Source: Nocardioides daejeonensis
GTDB taxonomy: Bacteria > Actinomycetota > Actinomycetes > Propionibacteriales > Nocardioidaceae
DNA: 64,000 bases
Assembly: GCF_003194585.1 (NCBI RefSeq)
Contig: NZ_QHKZ01000002.1
Span: forward strand, 310,001-374,000
Reading direction: 5' to 3'
Part shown: piece by piece, positions 7,134-15,859 of the stretch
Position numbering within the stretch: the first letter of the stretch is position 1
Layout of the letters: every line of letters starts with the position of its first letter
Made by a program: the position numbers and the translations under genes
Notes under the pieces: generated by a model
What the model was told of the DNA's origin: nothing
What the model saw: only the letters and a program-made list of their open reading frames with translations
Databases searched by the model: none

Positions 7134-9167
7134 TCAGACGACGGAAAGGGGGAGGAGCTTCTGGCCGGTGGGCCCGATCTGGATCTCGGTGCTCATCTCG
7201 GGGCAGACGCCGCAGTCGTAGCAGGGGGTCCAGCGGCAGTCCTCGATCTCGATGTCCTCACCGTCGGCAGCGGCGAGGGCGTCCTCCCAGTCGCCCCACA
7301 GCCAGTCCTTGTCGAGACCGGAGTCGAGGTGGTCCCAGGGCAGGATCTCGTCGTAGCCCCGCTCGCGGGTGGTGAACCACCACAGGTCGACGCCAGTGCC
7401 CTCGAGCGCGCGCTCGGCGGCCTGCTGCCAGCGCTCGAAGCTGAAGTGCTCGCTCCAGCCATCGAACCGGCCACCGTCGCGCCATACCTCCTCGATGATC
7501 CGGCCCACCCGCCGGTCACCCCGTGAGAGCAGGCCCTCGATCAGTCCCGGCTTGCCGTCGTGGTAGCGGAAGCCGATGGCGCGACCGAAGCGCTTGTCGT
7601 TGCGCACCTCGTCGCGGAGCTTGCGGAGCCGCTCGTCGGTGGTCTCGGGATCGAGCTGCGCGGCCCACTGGAACGGGGTGTGCGACTTCGGCACGAAGCC
7701 TCCGATGGAGACGGTGCAGCGGATGTCGTTGCGACCGGAGACCTCGCGTCCCTTGGCGATCACCTTCTTGGCGAGGTCGGCGATGCCCAGGACGTCCTCG
7801 TCGGTCTCGGTCGGCAGCCCACACATGAAGTAGAGCTTCACCTGCCGCCACCCGTGGGAGTACGCCGCCGCGACCGTGCGGATCAGATCCTCCTCGCTGA
7901 CCATCTTGTTGATGACCTTGCGCATCCGCTCGGAGCCACCCTCGGGGGCGAAGGTGAGACCGGATCGGCGACCGTTGCGGGAGAACTCGTTGGCGAGCGA
8001 GATGTTGAAGGCGTCGACACGGGTGGAGGGCAGCGACAACGAGACGTTGGAGCCCTCGTAGCGGTCGGCCAGCCCCTTGGCGACGTCACCGATCTCGGTG
8101 TGGTCGGCGCTGGAGAGCGAGAGCAGTCCGACCTCCTCGAAGCCGGACTTGCGGATGCCGTTCTCGACCATGTCACCGATGGTGGTGATCGAGCGCTCCC
8201 GCACCGGGCGCGTGATCATGCCAGCCTGGCAGAAGCGGCAGCCACGGGTGCAGCCGCGGAAGATCTCCACCGAGAACCGCTCGTGGACGGTCTCCGCAAG
8301 CGGCACCAGCGGCTTGGCGGGGTAGGGCCACGCGTCGAGGTCCATCAGGGTGTGCTTGCGTACCCGTGCCGGAACACCGGCGAGCGCGGGCACCACGCCC
8401 GCGATCTCGCCGGTTGTCTCGTCGTAGCTGACGTCGTAGAACTTCGGCACGTAGACGCCCCCGGTGGCGGCGAGCCGGAAGAGCAGCTCGTCGCGCGGCG
8501 TACGACCACTCTCGAAGTGGCCGCCGTTGGCGGCGCTCTCCTGCTTCCACTCCCGCACGACTTCGGAGATCTTGAGCACGACCTCTTCGCCGTCGCCAGG
8601 GACGGCGGCGTCGATGAAGTCCGAGATCGGCTCCGGGTTGAAGGACGCGTGGCCGCCGGCGATCACGACCGGGTCGCCCTCACCGCGGTCCACGGCGTGG
8701 AGCGGGATCTGCGCCAGGTCGATGGCGTTGAGCAGGTTGGTGTAGCCGAGCTCGGTGGAGAAGCTGATGCCGAAGAGGTCGAAGGCACCGACCGGGCGGT
8801 GGGCGTCGACGGTGAACTGCGGGATCGGGCCCTGCTCGTCACCCTCGCGCATCACCTTCTCGAGGTCCGGCCACACCGAGTAGGTCCGTTCGGCCAGGAT
8901 CCAGTCACGCTCGTTGAGCACCTCGTAGAGGATCTGCACACCCTGGTTGGGCAGTCCCACCTCGTAGGCATCGGGGTACATGAGCGCCCACCGCACGGTG
9001 GTGCCGCCGTCGGTATCGGCGCCACACTCCCAGGCCTTGACGGTGGAGTTGAGCTCGCCACCGACGTACTGGATCGGCTTCTGCACCGAGGCGAGGCGGG
9101 GTTCGAGGCGCGGGAAGACGGACTCCGGCTCGGACTGGACACGCTGGTCGGGACCTGTCGTGGTCAC
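7134..9167 (-). CDS. TIGR03960 B12-binding-type radical SAM protein
   Basis: A 677-residue protein with a GTG start at 9167. Residues about 55-210 resemble a B12-binding-like Rossmann domain (WALMYPDAYEVGLPNQGVQ, VVIAGGHASFNPEPISDF). The radical SAM cluster motif is CxxxCxxC at C306/C310/C313 (GCTRGCRFCQAG). A GLTFAPEGGSERMRKVINK segment follows, typical of TIGR03960. The C terminus contains CRWTPCYDCGVC, a second cysteine cluster that may bind another Fe-S centre. The partner domain TIGR03936 is encoded separately at 2248-2955. The substrate is unknown for the family. The gene is divergent from the FAD oxidoreductase and convergent with the MFS gene. Confidence 0.92.
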   Translation of the reverse strand: MTTTGPDQRVQSEPESVFPRLEPRLASVQKPIQYVGGELNSTVKAWECGADTDGGTTVRWALMYPDAYEVGLPNQGVQILYEVLNERDWILAERTYSVWPDLEKVMREGDEQGPIPQFTVDAHRPVGAFDLFGISFSTELGYTNLLNAIDLAQIPLHAVDRGEGDPVVIAGGHASFNPEPISDFIDAAVPGDGEEVVLKISEVVREWKQESAANGGHFESGRTPRDELLFRLAATGGVYVPKFYDVSYDETTGEIAGVVPALAGVPARVRKHTLMDLDAWPYPAKPLVPLAETVHERFSVEIFRGCTRGCRFCQAGMITRPVRERSITTIGDMVENGIRKSGFEEVGLLSLSSADHTEIGDVAKGLADRYEGSNVSLSLPSTRVDAFNISLANEFSRNGRRSGLTFAPEGGSERMRKVINKMVSEEDLIRTVAAAYSHGWRQVKLYFMCGLPTETDEDVLGIADLAKKVIAKGREVSGRNDIRCTVSIGGFVPKSHTPFQWAAQLDPETTDERLRKLRDEVRNDKRFGRAIGFRYHDGKPGLIEGLLSRGDRRVGRIIEEVWRDGGRFDGWSEHFSFERWQQAAERALEGTGVDLWWFTTRERGYDEILPWDHLDSGLDKDWLWGDWEDALAAADGEDIEIEDCRWTPCYDCGVCPEMSTEIQIGPTGQKLLPLSVV

Positions 9168-9277
9168 AGGGGGTCACACCTCGGCAATCGGGGAAACAAG
9201 GCCAAAGGAAAGGGTACGTCGCACGGCGCGGTGTTGCGGAACCGAAGCACCGCCCAACACATCCATAACCCAAACCA

Positions 9278-9301
9278 TGACAGCATCGTTGTCACAGTGA
9301 C
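9278..9301. promoter_or_regulatory. Overlapping inverted repeats between divergent genes
   Basis: Within the 162-bp gap between the TIGR03960 and FAD oxidoreductase starts, TGACA (9278-9282) pairs with TGTCA (9290-9294), and GTCAC-A-GTGAC forms an 11-bp palindrome at 9291-9301. The site is 29 bp upstream of the GTG at 9330, a plausible operator position. No adjacent regulator gene exists, so function is only suggested. Confidence 0.3.
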
Positions 9302-9329
9302 TTTGTCGGCGAGCACGCGAGGAAGCCAC

Positions 9330-11087
9330 GTGAGCAATGCACCCGTCCCTCCCCACCTCTCCCGTCGAGCGGTGCTCGGCAGCAGTGCCGCAGCCGGCCT
9401 GGCGCTGACCGCCGCTCCTGCGTTCGCACGCCGGCCGGGCCGCAAGGCCGTCGTACTGGGAGGCGGCATGGCCGGCCTCACCGCGGCCCACGAGCTGATC
9501 GAGCGCGGCTACCGGGTGACCGTCTTCGAACCCAGTGCCTGGGGCGGCAAGGCCCGGAGCATCCCGGTGCCCGGCACCGCCCGCGGAGGACGCCGCAACC
9601 TCCCCGGCGAACACGGTTTCCGCTTCTTTCCCGGCTTCTACCACCACGTCCCGAACTCGATGCGGCGGATCCCCTTCGGCAAGGGAACGGTCGGCGACCA
9701 TCTGGCGGCCGCCACGACCGGCAAGTTCCTGCGCGCCAACGGCCGCGCCGACGGCTTCGTCTTCGGCATCGGTCCGGACCCGGAGCAGCTGCTCACCCCG
9801 GAGGGCTTGCGGCGCTACCTGATGGACACCCTCCGCGGATCGACGGTGCCTCCCCATGAGCTCGTCTGGTTCGTCGAGCGCCTCCTGGTCTTCCTGACCA
9901 GCTGCGACGAGCGCCGGATGGGCCAATGGGAGCACCGCAGCTGGTGGGACTTCATCGGCGCCTCCACGCGGTCGAAGGAGTACCAGACGGTGCTCGCCTC
10001 CGGCCTGACCGGCAGCCTGGTCGCGGCGCGCGCCGACCTCGCCAGCACCCGCACGATCGGGAACATGGGCGAGGCGTTCGTCCTCAACATGCTCAACCGC
10101 GGCAACGACGGGGAGCTCGACCGCGTGCTCGACCTGCCGACCAACGAGGCCTGGATCAACCCATGGATGAAGCACCTGCGCCAGCTCGGCGTCCGGTTCG
10201 TCCGCGGGCAGGCCCTGGAGCGGTACGTCGTCAAGGGAGGCCGCATCGAGGCCGCAGTGCTGCGCAGCGCGTCCGGCAAGCGCAAGCGCGTCGAGGCCGA
10301 CTGGTTCGTCAGCGCCATGCCGGTGGAGCGGGCCCGGGAGACCCTGACCGCTCCAGTGCTGAAGCGTGCGCCGTCGCTGCGCCATCTCGACAAGCTGCGC
10401 CCCGACTGGATGGTGGGCATCCAGTACTTCCTCACCGAGCGCGTCGACCTGGCGCACGGCCACATCAGCTTCATCGACGCGCCGTGGGCGCTGACCGCCC
10501 TCACTCAGGCACAGTTCTGGGGCGGACGGAACCTGCCGAAGGACTACGGCGACGGCAAGGTCAAGGACATCCTGTCGGTAGACATCTCCAACTGGGATGC
10601 CCCCGGCATCGTCTACGGCAAGCCCGCCAAGCGGTGCACCCCGCAGCAGATCGCCACCGAGACCCTGGCGCAGATCCGTGCCCACGACACCGCCGGCGCG
10701 AAGCTCCCCGACCGGATCTTCCACTCCTGGTTCCTCGACCCAGGGGTGAAGTGGAACCCGCGCACCCGTCGCAACAGCAACGCGACGCCGCTCCTGATCA
10801 ACACCGTCGGCTCCTGGCAGCACCGCCCGGAGGCCGTCACCGAGATCCCGAACCTCTTCATGTCGGGCGACTTCGTCCGCACCGACATCGACCTCGCCAC
10901 CATGGAGGGGGCCAACGAGTCCGCACGGGCCGCCGTCAACGGCATCCTGGAGGAGCACGGGTCGAAGGCGGAACGGGTGCAGACCTTCACCCTCTACAAC
11001 CCGCCGGAGTTCGAGCCGCTCAAGGCGATCGACCGGCAGCTCTACCGCGCGGGCCTGCCCAACGCCTTGGACCTCCCGCTGCTCTGA
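9330..11087 (+). CDS. Tat-exported FAD-dependent oxidoreductase (phytoene desaturase/HpnE-like)
   Basis: A 585-residue flavoprotein. The GTG at 9330 is chosen because a GAGGA ribosome-binding site precedes it and it yields a Tat signal (SRRAVLGSSAAAGLALTA) with twin Arg at 12-13 and cleavage near AFA. Next comes the FAD Rossmann motif VLGGGMAGLTAAHEL, then GEHGFRFFPGFYHHVP, and a C-terminal ATMEGANESARAAVNGIL. Those are features of the amino-oxidase/phytoene-desaturase family, where annotations such as hydroxysqualene dehydroxylase are common. The true substrate is unknown. No isoprenoid genes lie nearby, so a pathway cannot be assigned. It is convergent with rodA, with only 21 bp between the stops. 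Confidence 0.85.
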   Translation: MSNAPVPPHLSRRAVLGSSAAAGLALTAAPAFARRPGRKAVVLGGGMAGLTAAHELIERGYRVTVFEPSAWGGKARSIPVPGTARGGRRNLPGEHGFRFFPGFYHHVPNSMRRIPFGKGTVGDHLAAATTGKFLRANGRADGFVFGIGPDPEQLLTPEGLRRYLMDTLRGSTVPPHELVWFVERLLVFLTSCDERRMGQWEHRSWWDFIGASTRSKEYQTVLASGLTGSLVAARADLASTRTIGNMGEAFVLNMLNRGNDGELDRVLDLPTNEAWINPWMKHLRQLGVRFVRGQALERYVVKGGRIEAAVLRSASGKRKRVEADWFVSAMPVERARETLTAPVLKRAPSLRHLDKLRPDWMVGIQYFLTERVDLAHGHISFIDAPWALTALTQAQFWGGRNLPKDYGDGKVKDILSVDISNWDAPGIVYGKPAKRCTPQQIATETLAQIRAHDTAGAKLPDRIFHSWFLDPGVKWNPRTRRNSNATPLLINTVGSWQHRPEAVTEIPNLFMSGDFVRTDIDLATMEGANESARAAVNGILEEHGSKAERVQTFTLYNPPEFEPLKAIDRQLYRAGLPNALDLPLL

Positions 11088-11108
11088 CCGGGTGACGTGC
11101 CTAGGGCC

Positions 11109-12287
11109 CTAGCGGGAGACGAGGTGCCGGGTCGGCTCGGTGAAAGTCCCGGGCACTCCCGAGCTGGATCGCAGGTGGATGTTCTGCAGCAGACCGACGG
11201 CGAGCAAGACGGCGAACATCGAGGAGCCGCCGTACGACACGAGCGGGAGCGGGACGCCGGTCACCGGCATGATGCCCAGGCACATGCCGATGTTCTGGAA
11301 CGCTTGGAAGCCCAGCCAGCAGGCGATGCCGGACGCCGCCACGCGACCGAACATGTCCTGTGCGTTGGCCGCGATCGCCAGCGCCCGCCAGACCACGAGT
11401 CCCAGCAGCAGGACCAGCAAGCCGGCACCGACCAGGCCGAGCTCCTCCCCCGCCACGGTGAAGATGAAGTCCGTCTGCTGCTCGGGCACGAACCCGGAGC
11501 GGGTCTGCGACCCGGAGAAGAGGTGCTGGCCGAAGATCCCACCGTTGCCGACGGCGATCCGGGCCTGCACCGTGTTGTAGCCGGCTCCAGCCGGGTCGAG
11601 ATCCGGGTTCGTGAAAGCCATGAACCGGTCGATCTGGTACTCCTTGAGGAAGCCACCGAGCACCGCCGCTGTCGCGGCCACCACTCCCCCGAGCGCCAAG
11701 CCACCGAGCCAACGCCGCTGGACACCGGCAACCGCCAACACTCCGAAGACCGTCGCGGAGAGCACCAGCATGGTGCCGAGGTCGGGCTGGAGCATGATCA
11801 GCGCACCGGGCACCGCGGCGATCGCGAGCATCCCGATGACGTCGAGGACACCCGTACGCCGGCCCCACTCGGTGCGTTCGGCCGCCCACAGCGCCATCCC
11901 GGCCACCACCGCGAGCTTGGCGAACTCCGACGGTTGGATCGACATCCCGCCGACCATCAGCCAGGAGCGGGAGCCGTTGATGGTCGAGCCCATCACCAGC
12001 ACCAGCACCAGCCCCGCGGCAGAGGCCAGGTAGAGCACCGGCGTGAGCAGCCGGAGCCAGCGATGGTCGGTGGCCAGCACCAGCACCATCAGCACCAGCC
12101 CGATCGCCACGTTGACCAGGTGCTTCTTGAGGAACGCCGTGCTGTCGCCTCCGGTCAGCAGGTCGCGGTTCGCCGTCGCCGACCAGACGAGCAGCGTGCC
12201 CAGCACCAACAGGGCGCCGGTGGCGGCCATCAGGATCCAGTCGAGCCCCGGCGTACGGCGTCGCGCCAGCTGGCTGACCCGGCTCAC
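11109..12287 (-). CDS. rodA: RodA peptidoglycan polymerase (SEDS)
   Basis: A 392-residue SEDS-family glycosyltransferase that polymerises lipid II during side-wall growth with its cognate PBP2. Multiple hydrophobic helices are evident; diagnostic motifs are GSTINGSRSWLMVGG, QPSEFAKLA, MLQPDLGTM, and the C-terminal GVPLPLVSYGGSSM. The GTG start at 12287 overlaps the mrdA stop (GTGA), indicating coupling. The TAG stop lies in the 12-bp palindrome CTAGGGCCCTAG (11101-11112). It is the last gene of the mreB-mreC-mreD-mrdA-rodA operon. Confidence 0.95.
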   Translation of the reverse strand: MSRVSQLARRRTPGLDWILMAATGALLVLGTLLVWSATANRDLLTGGDSTAFLKKHLVNVAIGLVLMVLVLATDHRWLRLLTPVLYLASAAGLVLVLVMGSTINGSRSWLMVGGMSIQPSEFAKLAVVAGMALWAAERTEWGRRTGVLDVIGMLAIAAVPGALIMLQPDLGTMLVLSATVFGVLAVAGVQRRWLGGLALGGVVAATAAVLGGFLKEYQIDRFMAFTNPDLDPAGAGYNTVQARIAVGNGGIFGQHLFSGSQTRSGFVPEQQTDFIFTVAGEELGLVGAGLLVLLLGLVVWRALAIAANAQDMFGRVAASGIACWLGFQAFQNIGMCLGIMPVTGVPLPLVSYGGSSMFAVLLAVGLLQNIHLRSSSGVPGTFTEPTRHLVSR

Positions 12288-14419
12288 CGCTCCGCTCCGT
12301 CACGCTCGTTGCGGACCGGCGGGAGGATGGCGCCGTCCGGTGCGAAGACCGGAAGCTCCTTGCCGGCGACCACGCCGGGGATCGCTGCCTTCACGGGGCG
12401 CACCTGCTCGCCCTCGATGCCGTAGAGCGCCTCCCAGATCGCCCGGATCGCCGGACCCGAGGTGCCGGAGCCGGTGCCGCCCTGGCTGACCATCATCACC
12501 ACGACGTAGTCGTCGCTGTAGGAGGCGACCCAGGAGGTCGACTGCTTGCCGTAGACCTCGGCCGATCCGGTCTTCGAGCGCACCTGCACCTGATCGAGCG
12601 GGAAGCCTCCCATCCGCCATGACATCGTGCCCTGCCGGGTGACGCCCTTGAGCGCGTTGTCGATGTAGGTCAGCACCGAGGCCGGGACCTTGACCCGGGC
12701 CTGCTTCTTCGGCGGGATCCGCTTGACGACCTTGCCGTCGGGATCCACGATCGCCTTGCCGATCCGGGGCTCGTAGAGCACGCCGCCGTTGACGAAGGCC
12801 GCGTAGGCCCGCGCGAGCTGGAGCGGCGTGACGATGGTGTCTCCCTGGCCGATCGCGAAGTTGACGGCGTCTCCTGCGCGGTAGGCGAAGCCCTCGACGC
12901 AGAACTCACGGGCGAAGCGGCGCAGGAAGTCGCTCGCATCGGCAGGCGGGTCATCGGCAACGCCGCAGTAGTAGTCCTTCTGCGACTCGTAGTAGGCGCG
13001 CTTCCACTTGCGGTCGGCGATCCGACCGGCGGCCTCGCCGGGGAGGTCGATGCCGGTCTTCTTGCCGAAGCCGAACATCTTGGCCTCGGCGACCAGCGGG
13101 TCCTGGGCGTGGACGTCGCTGACGTCGGAGCCGAGGCGGCGCCAGAAGTCATAGCCGATCCGGTAGAAGAACGTGTTGCACGAGACTTCGAGGGCCTTGT
13201 CGAAGCCGATCATCCCGTAGGCGCCGGACTCATAGTTCTTGAAGGCCCGGTTGCCGACCTGGAACGACGACGAGCAGGCCAGGCGGGTGTCGGGCGTGTA
13301 GCCGTGCGTCAGCGCACCGGCGGTCATCACCGGCTTCCAGGTGGAGCCGGGGGCGAACTGTCCCTGGCTGGCCCGCGAGAGCAGTGGCGTGCCTGCCTTG
13401 GCGGAGTAGAGCCGCGCCAGCTCGCTGGAGCTGATGCCCCCCACCCACACGTCGGGGTCGTAGGTCGGCTGGCTCGCCATCGCCACCACGCGCCCGGTCT
13501 GCGCCTCGAGCACGACGGCGGCGCCCGAGTCGGCGACGTAGTTGCGTCCGGTCACGGTGTCGCGGGTGGCCCGGGCGGTCTTGATCGTCTCGGCGAGCTG
13601 CTTCTCCACGACCGACTGCACCTTCGCGTCGAGCGAGGTGACGAGGGTGTCGCCGGGCCGGCCGCTGTCGACGCTGTGCTCGCGCAGGACCCGGCCCATC
13701 GAGTCGACCTCGACCCGCTGGTAGCCGGGCATGCCGCGCAGCCAGGCGTCGTACTCCTTCTCGACGCCGGCGCGGCCCACCCGGGATGCTCCGTTGACCG
13801 ACGTGTCCTTCTCCGCCTCGGCGGCCTCCATCTCCCCTTCGGTGATGGGGCTGAGGTAGCCGAGCAGATGCGCCGCGTTGACCCCGAACGGACGCGGGTA
13901 GGTGCGCAGCGACTGCTGTTGGGCGACGACCGCCGGATAGTCCTCGGCCTGCTCCAGGATCCGCAGCGCAACGTCCTGGTCGACGTCGTCGGCGATCGGC
14001 ACCGGCTGGTAGGGCGAGCCGTTCCAGCAGGTTCCGGCGACGCTGCCGGTGCGGCCGCAGTCGAGCAGCATCGCCCGGATCCGCTTCGGCTTCACCTCGA
14101 CGGCACGCGACAGTCGTCGCAGCAGCGTGTCCGCCTCGTCGTCGGGGAGCTTGCCGAGGGTGGTCCGGTCGACCGAGACCACCCAGGAGCTGCGGTTGGC
14201 GACCAGGGGGCGGCCCTGGGCGTCGACGATCAGGCCCCGGTCGGGTTGCAGCACGATCTCCCGTACCGACTGGGAGGCAGCCCGAGCCTGGTAGGCCTCC
14301 CCACCCGCGACCTGGAGGTACCAGAGACGTGCGAAGAGCGTTCCGAAGAGGCTGAGCACCAGGCACTGGATGACGATGAGGCGCATCCGGCTTCGCCGTA
14401 CGCCGTTCAGGGTCGGCAT
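12284..14419 (-). CDS. mrdA: Penicillin-binding protein 2 (transpeptidase)
   Basis: A 711-residue class B PBP, the elongation transpeptidase working with RodA. An N-terminal signal anchor sits at about 11-34 (RLIVIQCLVLSLFGTLFARLW is the region). The dimerisation/pedestal domain follows with GRAGVEKEYDAWLRG. The transpeptidase domain has catalytic S359 in STWK (K362), an SCN motif (SxN), and KTG at 616-618. An insert around residues 465-500 (ADRKWKRAYYESQKDYYCG and further Cys residues) looks actinobacteria-specific. ATG at 14419; the mreD stop is 4 bp upstream. Confidence 0.95.
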   Translation of the reverse strand: MPTLNGVRRSRMRLIVIQCLVLSLFGTLFARLWYLQVAGGEAYQARAASQSVREIVLQPDRGLIVDAQGRPLVANRSSWVVSVDRTTLGKLPDDEADTLLRRLSRAVEVKPKRIRAMLLDCGRTGSVAGTCWNGSPYQPVPIADDVDQDVALRILEQAEDYPAVVAQQQSLRTYPRPFGVNAAHLLGYLSPITEGEMEAAEAEKDTSVNGASRVGRAGVEKEYDAWLRGMPGYQRVEVDSMGRVLREHSVDSGRPGDTLVTSLDAKVQSVVEKQLAETIKTARATRDTVTGRNYVADSGAAVVLEAQTGRVVAMASQPTYDPDVWVGGISSSELARLYSAKAGTPLLSRASQGQFAPGSTWKPVMTAGALTHGYTPDTRLACSSSFQVGNRAFKNYESGAYGMIGFDKALEVSCNTFFYRIGYDFWRRLGSDVSDVHAQDPLVAEAKMFGFGKKTGIDLPGEAAGRIADRKWKRAYYESQKDYYCGVADDPPADASDFLRRFAREFCVEGFAYRAGDAVNFAIGQGDTIVTPLQLARAYAAFVNGGVLYEPRIGKAIVDPDGKVVKRIPPKKQARVKVPASVLTYIDNALKGVTRQGTMSWRMGGFPLDQVQVRSKTGSAEVYGKQSTSWVASYSDDYVVVMMVSQGGTGSGTSGPAIRAIWEALYGIEGEQVRPVKAAIPGVVAGKELPVFAPDGAILPPVRNERDGAER

Positions 14420-14423
14420 CGGA

Positions 14424-14936
14424 TCACCACGCAGCCCGCGCCGGACTGAGGCGATGCAGGAGCACCACCAAGGCCGGTACGGCGATGCTCGCCACCAACA
14501 CGTCCCAGGCCATGCCGACTCCGATCACCTGCAGCATCTCCAGGACCGGCACGGCGGCGTCGCGCAGCACCAGGCCCGAGAGCGCGAAGACCGAGGAGCC
14601 CACGAAGGAGCAGGCGAGCACGGTCAGCATGACCGAGCCCCAGGTCGGCCGGACATCCTGCCGGGCGCGCCCGGCGACGTACCCGGCAACGAGCAGGGCC
14701 AGGGCCCATCGGCCGGCGACGTGGTCGGCAGGCGGGGCGAGGTCGGCCAGCAGCCCGGCAGCGAAGCCGAGCACCGCGCCGAACTGCGCACCGTGCACGA
14801 GCCCTCCGGCTACGACCACCAGAAGTGCCAGGTTCGGCACCACGCCTTCCCACGCCAGGTGGGAGAAGACGCTCACCTGGAGCACCAGAGCCACCGCGAC
14901 GAGCGCGGCGAGGATCAGGTTGCGGGTGGCGGTCAC
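14424..14936 (-). CDS. mreD: Rod shape-determining protein MreD
   Basis: A 170-residue integral membrane protein with about five hydrophobic segments (NLILAALVAVALVLQVSVF onwards) and the MreD-like GLLADLAPPADHVAGRWAL segment. It is the membrane part of the elongasome, bridging MreC to the PBP2/RodA pair. The GTG start overlaps the mreC stop by 4 bp. Confidence 0.9.
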   Translation of the reverse strand: MTATRNLILAALVAVALVLQVSVFSHLAWEGVVPNLALLVVVAGGLVHGAQFGAVLGFAAGLLADLAPPADHVAGRWALALLVAGYVAGRARQDVRPTWGSVMLTVLACSFVGSSVFALSGLVLRDAAVPVLEMLQVIGVGMAWDVLVASIAVPALVVLLHRLSPARAAW

Positions 14937-15859
14937 TTCTTCTCCGCCTGCAGTACGCCGCGGTCCGAGCGGGTGCCTCCCTTGACGACGACCCCGACCA
15001 GGTCGAGGGAGGTGAAGTCGACGAAGGGTCGCACGAGCGCGCGCCTACTGGTCTCACGGGGACTGCTGCTCACCGAGACCACCGTGCCGACCGGGACGCC
15101 GGCGACATAGGGACCAGCACCCTGACTGCCCCAGGTGGTGACGACGTCACCGGCGACGACCTGCGCCGCAGCGTCGACGAGGTCGAGCTCGAGGGTGCCG
15201 TCGTCACCGATCTCGCCGGTGCCCTTGAGGAAACCGATCTCCATGCTCGAGGTGACCCGCGAGCCGACCACGGACTGCTCGTCTGCCACCAGCAGCACCG
15301 TCGCCGTGGTGCGGGTGACGCGCAGCACGCGCCCCACCAGTCCGTCGCGGTTGACCACGGTGAGGTCGGGGGTGATGCCGGCGCTGCTGCCGGCGTCGAT
15401 GGTGACGGTGCGGCTGAAGGACTGGCGTGGACCGATCGCGATCACCCGAGCCGGAACCAGCCGTCGGCCCGCGTCGGCCGCGCTCGTCGCCAGGTCGTCG
15501 TACTCCGCGAGGCGGTTCCGGTCGAGTCCGGCGGTGCGGTTCTCGGCCAGGAGCGCGGCGTTCTCCTTCTCCAGGCGCTCCACATCGTCACGTAGCGAGG
15601 TGCGGGTACGGAAGTAGTCGGGGATCACGGTCAGCGGCTCTACCGCTTGGTTGGCGACCGACTCGACCGGCCCGAGCACCTCGCCCACCACGCGCCGTGG
15701 CCCTTCGAGGGGCGAGTCGTCGCCGCCCACATGGTCGAGCGTCATCACGGTGGCGCAGGCGAGCAGCAGCGCGACGAGCAGGGGGCCGGAAGCGCGGTTG
15801 CGGTCCTCACCCGGCTCCCGCCGCATCCGGCGCTCGCGTCCCAGCGAGTCCCAGCCCAT
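14933..15859 (-). CDS. mreC: Rod shape-determining protein MreC
   Basis: A 308-residue periplasm-facing scaffold. It has a short basic cytoplasmic tail (GRERRMRREPGEDRNR), one membrane helix at about 26-43 (GPLLVALLLACATVMTL), a coiled coil at about 85-115 (SLRDDVERLEKENAALLAEN), then the double beta-barrel domain with VTIDAGSSAGITPDLTVV and GLVGRV. The ATG at 15859 shares its A with the mreB stop. MreC organises PBP2/RodA and links them to MreB filaments. Confidence 0.94.
   Translation of the reverse strand: MGWDSLGRERRMRREPGEDRNRASGPLLVALLLACATVMTLDHVGGDDSPLEGPRRVVGEVLGPVESVANQAVEPLTVIPDYFRTRTSLRDDVERLEKENAALLAENRTAGLDRNRLAEYDDLATSAADAGRRLVPARVIAIGPRQSFSRTVTIDAGSSAGITPDLTVVNRDGLVGRVLRVTRTTATVLLVADEQSVVGSRVTSSMEIGFLKGTGEIGDDGTLELDLVDAAAQVVAGDVVTTWGSQGAGPYVAGVPVGTVVSVSSSPRETSRRALVRPFVDFTSLDLVGVVVKGGTRSDRGVLQAEKK

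Noticed and set aside
7560..9329. Very long plus-strand open frame running through the radical SAM gene into the FAD oxidoreductase (1175 codons in total)
   Set aside because: The first 590 codons are antisense to the TIGR03960 gene, lack any family motif, and have the Leu/Gly/Asp/Val-rich composition typical of G+C-rich shadow frames; the real gene starts at 9330.
11101..11112. Perfect 12-bp palindrome CTAGGGCCCTAG at the rodA stop
   Set aside because: Short, contains the stop codon, and lies between convergent genes; may help termination but is not distinct enough to claim as a site.
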